This document shows, piece by piece, positions 1 through 6,950 of a stretch of DNA of 13,591 nt; position 1 is the first letter of the stretch; each line of letters starts with the position of its first letter. Source of the DNA: Hyphomonadaceae bacterium (GTDB lineage: Bacteria; Pseudomonadota; Alphaproteobacteria; Caulobacterales; Hyphomonadaceae); assembly GCA_030696545.1 (NCBI GenBank), contig JAUYSA010000200.1:1-13591 (forward strand), read 5' to 3'. The notes under the pieces are model-generated. The model was given only the letters and a program-made list of their open reading frames with translations. It was not told the origin of the DNA and did not search any database. The position numbers and the translations under genes were made by a program.

Positions 1-1025
1 CCCTCTGGCTCGGGCTCATCATTCCGATTGATGTTCACGAAGCCGGGGTTGACCGCCTTCAGCCAGCCCATGCCCAGAAACGTCGCCGCCGCCGAGCGCA
101 TCGTCAGCCGCCGCCTGCGCCCGCCGCGCTGCTCCTTGCCATCGGCGCCATAGATCCTGCCGCCCGCAATCGCCGGCTCAGCCGCACCCGCAAGAGCTGC
201 GGCCAGCGCCTCCACCGAGCCAGGCTGCAACACCGCATCAGGATTGATCACCAGCAACCAGTCGCCCTGCGCCCGCGCCGCGCCAAAATTCACGCCTGCC
301 GCAAACCCACGGTTCACGCCGCCGCCAATGATCTTCACCCGCAGCGAACGGCCATATGCATCCTCGATCCGCTCCAGCGTCTCGACCGGGTTGCCATTGT
401 TCACGAGCACAATCTCGTCCACCGCCGGATCACACTCCAGCGCGGCAAGGCAATCGAACAGCACCTCGCCCGTATTGTAGCTCACCACCACAGCGGAGAC
501 CCTGCGGGCAGCCACCACCTCAGGCGCCTTCACAGGCTCCTGCGGCAGCTCTGCAGCGAACTCTTTCACCGTATGCATGATGTCCCGCGCTTCCGCTTCA
601 ACCACCGCGACCGCCGCGTCACCCTGCTGCCGCGCTTCGTGGAAATCCGCCGCCAGCTTCATTGCAGGCTTCAGGGCCTCAGGTATCTCGCCACCCGCAC
701 TCTCAATATCCTGCAGGATTGGATGGAGCGAATGCAACAGCCGGCTCAGCTCCTCCTGCGTCTGGTCATCCACGCGCAACGTCCCAAACGCCCGCATCGC
801 GTCCAGACCAGTCGGCGCGCCGCCCACGCCCGACAGCAACCGCAATGCGATCCGCTCGCCCGCGCTGGTGGCCAGGCAAAGGTCTGCGAGATCAGTATGA
901 ACCCCGCCATCCTCAGCCATCGCGTGAACCGCCCACTGCTGGATAGCGGCAAGATCAACCAGTCCAAGCCTCAGGCGCACGCCCAACACGCGCGCCTGAT
1001 CCTCGATGTGGTTCGCTGAGCTCAC
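1..1025 (-). CDS. Family 2 glycosyltransferase with extra N-terminal domain (partial, C-terminus off the left edge)
   Basis: A frame open for 341 codons to the left edge. From about residue 176 it reads as a GT-A fold family 2 glycosyltransferase of the rhamnosyltransferase-like type: VVVSYNTG at 179-186, VNNG at 208-211, NRGFAAGVN at 238-246, and the nucleotide-sugar/metal motif in VINPDA at 259-264. Such enzymes move a sugar from a nucleotide donor to a cell-envelope or polysaccharide acceptor; the acceptor here is unknown. Residues 1-170 are acidic, probably helical and not recognised. The GTG start at 1025-1023 shares bases with the TGA of thrS (GTGA overlap) and has an AAGGCGAG-like purine stretch upstream, so translational coupling to thrS is likely. 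No nearer start fits as well; an ATG at residue 36 (920-918) would drop part of the N-terminal region. The family is clear, the substrate is not. Confidence 0.85.
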   Translation of the reverse strand, partial: MSSANHIEDQARVLGVRLRLGLVDLAAIQQWAVHAMAEDGGVHTDLADLCLATSAGERIALRLLSGVGGAPTGLDAMRAFGTLRVDDQTQEELSRLLHSLHPILQDIESAGGEIPEALKPAMKLAADFHEARQQGDAAVAVVEAEARDIMHTVKEFAAELPQEPVKAPEVVAARRVSAVVVSYNTGEVLFDCLAALECDPAVDEIVLVNNGNPVETLERIEDAYGRSLRVKIIGGGVNRGFAAGVNFGAARAQGDWLLVINPDAVLQPGSVEALAAALAGAAEPAIAGGRIYGADGKEQRGGRRRRLTMRSAAATFLGMGWLKAVNPGFVNINRNDEPEPE

Positions 1026-2965
1026 ACGCTCGCCTTCGCGCGCTTGATGTCCGGCGGCAGCGACTCAACGACGAGGAACACCTTCGCGTCGTCGAGCAGC
1101 ACAACCTCGTTGGCCTGCGAACCAAAGCGGCGCAGCGCCAGCTTGCGCTCTTCCGCTTCCTTCGCGCCGACCACCGCAATCACCGGAACCTTCTGCAACG
1201 AGTGTTCCCGCACCTTGTAGTTGATCTTCTCGTTGCGAAGATCCGTCGCAACGCGCAGCCCTGCCGCGCGCAACTCTTCCGCCGCCTGTTCCGCATATGC
1301 GTTGGCGCCCTCGGAGATCGAAGCCACAACCACCTGCACAGGCGAAAGCCACATCGGGAACGCGCCCGCATAATGCTCGATCAGCACGCCGATAAAGCGC
1401 TCCAGCGAGCCAAGGATCGCGCGGTGCAGCATCACCGGGCGATGCTTGCCGCCATCCTCGCCGACATATTCCGCGTCGAGACGATCCGGCAGCACATAGT
1501 CCAGCTGGATCGTGCCGATCGTCCATTCGCGGCCAATGGCGTCCTTGATCACGAAGTCCAGCTTCGGCGCATAGAACGCGCCATCGCCCTCCGCGATCAC
1601 CGGCTCAACGCCCGCCGCACGCGCAGCCGACATCATCTGCGTCTCGGCCTTGTCCCAGAACTCATCGCTGCCGGCGCGCACCTCTGGCCGCGTCGCCAGA
1701 TTGACATGGTCCGTCACCAGCCCGAAGTCCTGGTGGATCGAATAGGCCAGCTTGATGAAGCGCTCCGTCTCGCTCTCGATCTGGTCCTCACGGCAGAAGA
1801 TGTGCGCATCGTCCTGCGTGAACGCCCGCACGCGCATCAGGCCATGCAGCGCGCCGCTCGGCTCATAGCGGTGGCACGCTCCGAATTCCGCCATCCGCAT
1901 CGGCAGGTCGCGATACGATTTCTGCCCCTGCTTGAAGATCTGCACGTGGCCCGGGCAGTTCATCGGCTTCAGCGACAGCACTTCGTCTTCCGCCGTCTCC
2001 GCCACGAACATGTTGTCGCGATACTTCTCCCAATGGCCCGACTGTTCCCAGAACTTGCGATCCAGAACCTGCGGCGTGCGCACCTCGATATAGTCCGCCG
2101 CATCGAGCCTGCGCCGCACATAGTTCTCGACCGTGCGCCATAGCGTCAGGCCCTTGGGGTGCCAGAACACCATCCCCTTGCCCTCTTCCTGCATGTGGAA
2201 GAGGTCGAGTTCGCGGCCCACCTTGCGGTGGTCGCGCTTCTCGGCTTCCTCAAGACGATGGAGGTGCGCGGCGAGATCCTTGTCGTTGGCCCACGCCGTA
2301 CCGTAGATGCGCTGAAGCATCTCGTTGCGATGATCGCCGCGCCAGTAAGCGCCCGCAACCTTCATCAGCTTGAACGCCTTCGGCAGCTTGCCCGTGGACG
2401 GCAGGTGAGGCCCGCGGCACAGATCGCTCCACTGGTCGCCATGCGCATACAGCGTGATGGCCTCACCGGGAGGGATGATGTCGTCGATGATCTGCGCCTT
2501 GTAGTCCTCGCCGATCCCCTTGAAGTGCGCGATCGCGTCGTCCTTGCTCCAGACCTCGCGGTTGATCGGAAGATCGCGATCAACGATCTCCTTCATCTTC
2601 GCCTCGATCTTCGCGAAGTCGTCCGTCGAGAACGGCTCCTTGCGCGCGAAATCGTAATAGAACCCGTCATCGACCACAGGCCCAATCGTCACCTGCGTAC
2701 CGGGGAACAACTCCTGCACCGCCTGCGCCATCACGTGCGAGGCATCGTGGCGCAACAGCTCGAGCGCTTCCTTCGTATTGATGTCCAGCAGCTCCAGCGA
2801 AACGTCGCCATCCAGCGGCCGCTTCATGTCGTAAAGCTCGCCATTCACCCTGGCGATCACCGACCGCTTGGCCAGCGACTTCGAGATGGCTTCCGCGATC
2901 GATAGGGGGCTCGACCCATCCGGGTATTCGCGCTTCGAGCCGTCGGGAAAGGATACATTGATCAT
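1022..2965 (-). CDS. thrS: Threonyl-tRNA synthetase
   Basis: Full-length class II aminoacyl-tRNA synthetase of 647 residues, charging tRNA-Thr in the cytoplasm. Domains in order: TGS (about 1-62), the N2 editing domain with H73xxxH77 and C183/H187 that hydrolyses Ser-tRNA-Thr, the catalytic core (about 245-535), and the anticodon-binding domain (about 540-647). In the core, the zinc ligands that recognise threonine appear as C337 (MNCPGH), H388 and H514; motif 2 is at FGACHRYE (361-368) and motif 3 ends in GSLERF (519-524). ATG at 2965 gives the normal N-terminus; the Shine-Dalgarno sequence is poor (AGAAAG about 8 bases upstream). The gene is preceded by a palindromic repeat and the apparent terminator of yidD, so it probably has its own promoter. 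Its TGA overlaps the GTG of the downstream glycosyltransferase. No T-box leader is visible. Confidence 0.98.
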   Translation of the reverse strand: MINVSFPDGSKREYPDGSSPLSIAEAISKSLAKRSVIARVNGELYDMKRPLDGDVSLELLDINTKEALELLRHDASHVMAQAVQELFPGTQVTIGPVVDDGFYYDFARKEPFSTDDFAKIEAKMKEIVDRDLPINREVWSKDDAIAHFKGIGEDYKAQIIDDIIPPGEAITLYAHGDQWSDLCRGPHLPSTGKLPKAFKLMKVAGAYWRGDHRNEMLQRIYGTAWANDKDLAAHLHRLEEAEKRDHRKVGRELDLFHMQEEGKGMVFWHPKGLTLWRTVENYVRRRLDAADYIEVRTPQVLDRKFWEQSGHWEKYRDNMFVAETAEDEVLSLKPMNCPGHVQIFKQGQKSYRDLPMRMAEFGACHRYEPSGALHGLMRVRAFTQDDAHIFCREDQIESETERFIKLAYSIHQDFGLVTDHVNLATRPEVRAGSDEFWDKAETQMMSAARAAGVEPVIAEGDGAFYAPKLDFVIKDAIGREWTIGTIQLDYVLPDRLDAEYVGEDGGKHRPVMLHRAILGSLERFIGVLIEHYAGAFPMWLSPVQVVVASISEGANAYAEQAAEELRAAGLRVATDLRNEKINYKVREHSLQKVPVIAVVGAKEAEERKLALRRFGSQANEVVLLDDAKVFLVVESLPPDIKRAKASV

Positions 2966-3035
2966 GGTCGTGTCTTTCTAGGTGTCGGCGGAGTGTTTAG
3001 GGCGATTTCCAGTTCCGTTGAACCCATCATCTCAA

Positions 3036-3147
3036 CCGTCATTCCCGCCGCAGCCCGAAGGGCGAAGAGCGGGAACCTAGTAGCCCAGAGCCCTGCTCGC
3101 GCAGCACCTGGGTTCCGGCTCACGCCTGCGGCGTGTCGGAATGACGG
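3036..3147. repeat. Palindromic intergenic repeat, family A, copy 1
   Basis: A 112-base element bounded by a perfect 10-bp terminal inverted repeat (CCGTCATTCC at 3036-3045, GGAATGACGG at 3138-3147). Internally it has a left half with GGGC-type pairing, where TTCCCGC near the left end pairs with GCGGGAA, and a right half ending in the same boundary. A second copy is at 10538-10636 with the same ends and left half but a diverged centre. The layout resembles paired REP elements (BIME-like). It sits between yidD and thrS, both on the minus strand. Confidence 0.85.
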
Positions 3148-3169
3148 AAAAAAATGGGTTCGCTCCCAT
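3148..3169 (-). terminator. Intrinsic terminator downstream of yidD
   Basis: Read on the minus strand, ATGGG, a 6-base loop AGCGAA and CCCAT form a 5-bp stem (3165-3169 with 3154-3158) followed directly by seven T residues (3154 down to 3148). It lies 36 bases after the yidD stop and before the palindromic repeat, so yidD transcripts probably end here instead of running into thrS. The stem is short; the T-run is the stronger part of the evidence. Confidence 0.55.
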
Positions 3170-3204
3170 CTCCGCAATTTCAGTTTTCAGCTTGGTCCAG
3201 ACAC

Positions 3205-3534
3205 TTAAGGGCGGGCGGTTTCGGACCGGCTCACGCTCCAGACGCCATAGCGCCAGGGGGCGAACCACCGCGCGCCGGTGCTAGTGAGGGTCGGCGCCGG
3301 GTCCCACCCGTGCGATCCTCCAGGGCGGCAGCGCGAAAACCGCGCCAAGCCCATCCACGCCCCTGCCCAGGCGCCATGCTTCGACACGCATTCCGCGCAG
3401 TATTCCGCGCACGACGGCTCATGCCGGCAGCGCACGCCCATCACGGCGAACGCTGGCGACAGCGTCATCTTGTAGCCCTTCAGCAGGGCGCCGATCACCG
3501 GCTTGTATGCGGGGGCCTGAGCCATGGGCAGCAT
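3205..3534 (-). CDS. yidD: Membrane protein insertion efficiency factor YidD
   Basis: A 109-residue protein with the YidD (DUF37) signature: an amphipathic start LLKGYKMTLSP (17-27), then CRHEPSCAEYC (36-46), KHGAWAGAW (52-60), and RCRPGGSHGWDPAP (68-81). YidD is a small inner-membrane-associated protein thought to assist YidC in inserting membrane proteins. Relative to the textbook form, the CHPF-PGG segment is shortened to CRPGG, and a Trp-rich tail of about 28 residues (RWFAPWRYGVW) follows. ATG at 3534 is used; an in-frame ATG at 3525 is possible and neither has a convincing Shine-Dalgarno sequence. Its downstream same-strand neighbour is thrS, but a hairpin with a T-run and a repeat separate the two. 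Confidence 0.93.
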   Translation of the reverse strand: MLPMAQAPAYKPVIGALLKGYKMTLSPAFAVMGVRCRHEPSCAEYCAECVSKHGAWAGAWMGLARFSRCRPGGSHGWDPAPTLTSTGARWFAPWRYGVWSVSRSETARP

Positions 3535-3568
3535 ATAACAATGCCGGCCTCAACAGGCAAACCGGAAC

Positions 3569-3829
3569 CTAAAGCCCGCCCGCGCCCGATGGTCCAGCCT
3601 TCACAAACTTGCGCTTACCGCCCGATACAGCCGCCGCGTCCACGTCATAGGCCGTCGGCCCCAGATACCAGACTGTCGTGGAGGCCCCGCCCGCCGCCTC
3701 CAGCCTCCCGGCGCGCGAATCCGCCTTGATCCCGGACGCTACCCGTCTTCTTGTCGGCTTCTGCTGGCGCTCCAGCCTGTCAGACGCCGTCCCGTTTCCG
3801 CTCCGATTTCGCAAGGTCGGGTCCCTCAT
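3569..3829 (-). CDS. Doubtful small ORF in the yidD-upstream gap, possibly a gene remnant
   Basis: An 86-codon frame from ATG at 3829 to TAG at 3569. The last 40 or so codons look protein-like (TTVWYLGPTAYDVDAAA, then a basic stretch GGKRKFVKAG) and end mostly in G or C, like neighbouring genes. The first half is low-complexity and rich in AGG/AGA codons that the real genes avoid. No family is recognised and no ribosome binding site is seen. Its start would overlap the first bases of the divergent membrane-protein gene at 3828. It may be the 3' end of a decayed gene, or chance. It is the only content seen in the 293-base gap between yidD and that gene. Confidence 0.25.
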   Translation of the reverse strand: MRDPTLRNRSGNGTASDRLERQQKPTRRRVASGIKADSRAGRLEAAGGASTTVWYLGPTAYDVDAAAVSGGKRKFVKAGPSGAGGL

Positions 3830-4298
3830 GCGCAAAGCGACGAAGATCCTTCATACGCTGGCCTCATGCGGCCTCATCGGCGCGCTGCTCGGCTACATTG
3901 TCATCCTGCTCGCCGCGCCGCAGGAGACGCCGGCCGCCTACGCCAACGCGCGCGCCGCCATCGCCGCCTTGTGCAATTACCTGCTGCTGCCGTCGCTGGG
4001 CATCGCCCTGATGTCGGGCCTGTTCTCCATGGTGGTGCACCCACCCTTCCGGGAGCAGAGATGGGCGTGGCTCAAGGCGCTGCTCGGCCTCACAATGTTT
4101 GAGGCGACGCTTGGCATCATCAACGCCAAGGCTGGCGCAGCCGCCGCCCTTTCCGCCCGCATTGCCGCCGGCGAGCCACAGCAGAAGGCCCTCGCCGACG
4201 CGATCGCCAACGAATGGGGATCCCTCACCGCTATCATGGTCATCTCGGTCGCCAACGTCGTCGTCGGCATCTGGCGCCCGCGCCTGTTCAGGAAGTGA
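3828..4298 (+). CDS. Small integral membrane protein, four predicted helices (DUF2269-like)
   Basis: A 156-residue hydrophobic protein with four likely transmembrane segments at about 8-30, 47-69, 80-100 and 130-148, and a basic C-terminus (WRPRLFRK). A conserved-looking loop after helix 2 reads HPPFREQRWAWLK (71-83). The size and pattern recall the DUF2269 / CopD-like group of four-helix inner-membrane proteins; no function is established and the assignment is tentative. The frame stays open upstream to 3678, but ATG at 3828 gives a normal membrane-protein N-terminus (MRKATKILHTLASCGL) while the upstream codons read as low-complexity. AAGG lies about 13 bases upstream, a weak ribosome site. 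It converges on the MarR-GNAT gene with a 15-base gap containing a short GCGCC/GGCGC hairpin without a T-run. Confidence 0.8.
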   Translation: MRKATKILHTLASCGLIGALLGYIVILLAAPQETPAAYANARAAIAALCNYLLLPSLGIALMSGLFSMVVHPPFREQRWAWLKALLGLTMFEATLGIINAKAGAAAALSARIAAGEPQQKALADAIANEWGSLTAIMVISVANVVVGIWRPRLFRK

Positions 4299-4313
4299 CG
4301 CGCCGCGCTGGCG

Positions 4314-5255
4314 CTACAGCGTCAAGTCCCAGAACTCGCTCGTCGCCTTGCCGTGCCAGTCGTCGTGGCTTTCCTCGCCCGTCTTCACGAAGCCCAGCTT
4401 CGCATAGATCGCCCGCGCCACCGTCAGCTCCTTGTGCGTCCACAGCGTCACGCGGCGATATCCTTTCGCCCGGGAAAAGCTCACGCACTCTTCGACCAGC
4501 CGCCGCCCCAACCCCATCCCGCGCGCAAACGGCTCCAGCAGCAGCAGGCGAATGCGCGCCACATCGGCCTTCCTGGCCTTCGGATCATCCTTCACCAGCA
4601 TCACGCATCCCGCACGCACGCCATCCACTTCCGCGATCCAGCACTTCTCCAGCTTCGCATCGAAATTCTTCGCGAAGTCCGAAACGATCCCCGCGCACAT
4701 CCCCTCGAACGGCCCGCACCAGCCATACTCCTCGCCATAGATCGCGCCATGTCGCTCCACCATCCAGCCAAGATCGCCCGGCTCCGGATCGCGCAACACC
4801 AGCTTGCGATCCTTCGCGGCCGGCTCACCCAGCAGCGCCTCGATCTCCCGCATCGCGCTCACCAGCCTCTGCCGCTCCCCCGGCTTCAGCTTCGCAAGCA
4901 TCCCGGTCGTCTGCTGCAACTGCCGCTCGTTCGCCGCCGCGAACTGCTTCTTCCCCTTGGCTGACAGCCCGAGAAAACTCACCCGCGCATCCGCTTTGGA
5001 GCGCGCCTTCGTCACCAGCCCGTCCTTCTCGAACGCCTGCAGCATACGGCTCAGATACGCCGCATCCAGATCCAGCGCCTTGCAGATATCGCTCGCCGTC
5101 ACATCCGCACCATTCGCAATCTCGAACAGCACGCGCATCTCGGCCAGCGACCACGGCGTATCGAGAAAATTCTTCCGCAACACGCCAACCTCCCGCGTGT
5201 AAAAGCGGTTGAAGCGACGAACGGACGAAATCTGCGATTGCGACGGAGCGGGCAT
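4314..5255 (-). CDS. MarR-family regulator fused to a GNAT N-acetyltransferase
   Basis: A 313-residue fusion. Residues about 10-140 are a MarR winged helix-turn-helix: WSLAEMRVLFEI (35-46), the recognition region around SDICKALDLDAAYLSRML (55-72), and a wing with KADARVSFLGLSAKG (87-101). Residues about 150-313 are a GNAT acetyltransferase, with the acetyl-CoA loop RGMGLGRRL (245-253) and the terminal FWDLTL strand. MarR-GNAT fusions are a known architecture in proteobacteria; their substrates are mostly unknown, and the HTH part normally represses its own promoter by binding a palindrome. The frame runs back to a TTG at 5273, but ATG at 5255 is chosen because the upstream dyad at 5274-5294 then lies just before the gene. 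No clear Shine-Dalgarno sequence precedes this ATG. Confidence 0.92.
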   Translation of the reverse strand: MPAPSQSQISSVRRFNRFYTREVGVLRKNFLDTPWSLAEMRVLFEIANGADVTASDICKALDLDAAYLSRMLQAFEKDGLVTKARSKADARVSFLGLSAKGKKQFAAANERQLQQTTGMLAKLKPGERQRLVSAMREIEALLGEPAAKDRKLVLRDPEPGDLGWMVERHGAIYGEEYGWCGPFEGMCAGIVSDFAKNFDAKLEKCWIAEVDGVRAGCVMLVKDDPKARKADVARIRLLLLEPFARGMGLGRRLVEECVSFSRAKGYRRVTLWTHKELTVARAIYAKLGFVKTGEESHDDWHGKATSEFWDLTL

Positions 5256-5273
5256 AGGCCAAGGTTCAGGCAA

Positions 5274-5294
5274 ATACTTGATTAAGTCAAGTAT
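5274..5294. promoter_or_regulatory. Candidate MarR-type operator upstream of the MarR-GNAT gene
   Basis: A perfect 8-bp inverted repeat, ATACTTGA (5274-5281) and TCAAGTAT (5287-5294), around a 5-base centre TTAAG. It lies 18 bases before the chosen ATG of the MarR-GNAT gene. Length, AT-richness and symmetry fit operators bound by MarR dimers, so autoregulation is the simplest reading. The right arm includes the last codons and the TGA stop of the upstream same-strand gene. TTGACT within it on the minus strand could serve as a -35, but no matching -10 is evident. Confidence 0.7.
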
Positions 5295-6846
5295 CCGTCC
5301 GGCTCTGTATCATGCTTCCCGGCGGCATGCTGTCGGCCATGGCCTCGAGACACTTCGACAGAGGCGCGATCGCCTCTTGCGTCGTTGCGTAGATAGCCAC
5401 CCGTGGCGACGGGATTGTCACCCGCATTTCGGTAAAGTCGATATCGCCAACATGGGTCCACGTTTCCGGCCGGTCCGGGAACCACTCGGTGTAGATCATC
5501 GCCGCGCCTACGCTGCGCCCCTCGACCAGCTCAGTCATCCACCCCAGCTCGCCCGCAGCCCGCGCCTTGCGCGCTTCTTCGCTGCCAAGCCCATACAGAT
5601 CGAGCACATAGGCATCGTTCCGGAAACTCGCCCAGCCAAGGTCATTGATCGCCACCGGCTGCTGCCAGCATTCGGTGATCAAGCGATGCATCTGGTATTG
5701 CTGGCGATGAATATTGCGCGCCGCCTGCGGCGTAGTCAGAAACGCGTACATCCCCGCCGGCGCCACAGCTAGCAGCCCGACGCCAAGCATTATCGCCCTC
5801 GCCGGCGTTGCAAGCACCATCCGCAATTCGCCCTGAAGCAGATGCAGCGCCGCCAGCCCCGCGACAGCCAGCACATAGACTTCATACCGCCCATAGCTGT
5901 TCATCTTGCCAAGCATCAGCGCCAGCAACAGCACGCCGATGATGCCCAGCGCCAGCACACGGTCGCGGCCCGAACGCTTCACGGCGGCGTAAACCATCCC
6001 CGCCGCCAGCACGGCGATTATCACCGCAGACTCCTGCCGAAGATTCTCCCCTAGACTTGCGAGCAGTCCCTGCAACGCCCCACCGCCGCCATCCACCATA
6101 CTGCTAGACGACGCCGACTTGCTCAGCACCGAACTCGGCAGCATCGGCAGCCCCAGCCCGGTCAGCCACAGCGCATACGCCCCCATCGCAGCCGCAGGCA
6201 AAGCAACTGCCGCCAGCGCAAACACCCACTTCCGGTCATACAGCGCCGCGCCCACGCCAAGCGCCAGGATGATCGCCCCCTCGAACCGCACCAGCGGTCC
6301 GAGCGCTAGCGCCGCCAGCGCCAGCCCATCATACCGCCCATCGATCACACGCGTGACAACGACCACGCACAACAGCACATGCAGGCTGTGCTCCATGCCG
6401 GTAAAGATCACGCCGAACAGGTTGAACGCCAGAAACGCCAGCCCGAGCACGATCAGCGCCCGCATCACATGCGCCCCATCCGGCGCCATGCGCCTCAGGG
6501 CAAACGGCACGACGATCCAGACCGACGCAGCGAAGCACGCGATATTCACCAGCAGCGGCGCCCACAGCATCACGCCAGCTATCTCGAACCCGGCCATCAG
6601 CCATGGCCACAGGATCGACGACGAAGGGTTCGAAACCTCGCCAAGGTTCACGCCGAAATGGCCGCGCACGATGTTCTCGGCCAGACCCATGTGAATGTAG
6701 GGATCGTCGAGTGTGTAAAATGAAACCGGCGACGCCCAAAGCATCACCCCCGCGCTATAGACCACGCATAGCGCTATCGCTCCCAGCGTGATCCGCTGTT
6801 GAAGCGCCAAGATCGTGTTGTCACTTGCCGGCCCGGCCATCGCCAT
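5287..6846 (-). CDS. GT-C type polytopic membrane glycosyltransferase-like protein
   Basis: A 519-residue membrane protein with many hydrophobic helices (first at about 17-38) and a C-terminal soluble part (about 380-519). After helix 1 comes FYTLDDPYIHMGLAENI (43-59): a paired-acid first loop typical of GT-C enzymes that use polyprenyl-phosphate sugars, here followed by NPSSSILWPWL (73-83). The C-terminal part contains INDLGWASFRNDAYVLDLYG, as in related hypothetical membrane glycosyltransferases whose tail faces the periplasm. Acceptor and sugar are unknown. ATG at 6846 is chosen for its AGGGA seven bases upstream; a GTG at 6885 and an ATG at 6840 are alternatives. The gene stands alone, divergent from the sigma-like gene, and its stop lies inside the operator-like dyad before the MarR-GNAT gene. 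Confidence 0.82.
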   Translation of the reverse strand: MAMAGPASDNTILALQQRITLGAIALCVVYSAGVMLWASPVSFYTLDDPYIHMGLAENIVRGHFGVNLGEVSNPSSSILWPWLMAGFEIAGVMLWAPLLVNIACFAASVWIVVPFALRRMAPDGAHVMRALIVLGLAFLAFNLFGVIFTGMEHSLHVLLCVVVVTRVIDGRYDGLALAALALGPLVRFEGAIILALGVGAALYDRKWVFALAAVALPAAAMGAYALWLTGLGLPMLPSSVLSKSASSSSMVDGGGGALQGLLASLGENLRQESAVIIAVLAAGMVYAAVKRSGRDRVLALGIIGVLLLALMLGKMNSYGRYEVYVLAVAGLAALHLLQGELRMVLATPARAIMLGVGLLAVAPAGMYAFLTTPQAARNIHRQQYQMHRLITECWQQPVAINDLGWASFRNDAYVLDLYGLGSEEARKARAAGELGWMTELVEGRSVGAAMIYTEWFPDRPETWTHVGDIDFTEMRVTIPSPRVAIYATTQEAIAPLSKCLEAMADSMPPGSMIQSRTDT

Positions 6847-6950
6847 CGCGCACCGTCCCTGATGCCTGCGCGCAGCCAACACCACAGGTATTAGCCTATC
6901 GTTACGCGAGCCCTCTTCGGCTGCAGACCCATTCGCGCTAGCATCCCGTA

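Noticed and set aside
1202..2143. Long plus-strand open frame (313 codons) opposite thrS
   Set aside because: It is antisense to a certain thrS, Arg/His/Leu-rich as expected from a GC-rich reverse frame, and has no recognisable motif.
2966..3035. T-box or attenuator leader for thrS
   Set aside because: No stem I/antiterminator-like arrangement or T-box sequence is visible, and T-boxes are rare in proteobacteria.
4300..4314. GCGCC/GGCGC hairpin in the convergent gap as an intrinsic terminator
   Set aside because: The stem is only 5 bp and has no T-run on either strand, too weak to call.
4214..5212. Plus-strand open frame of 332 codons opposite the MarR-GNAT gene
   Set aside because: Ser/Pro/Arg low-complexity translation starting inside the membrane-protein gene; MarR and GNAT motifs are on the minus strand.
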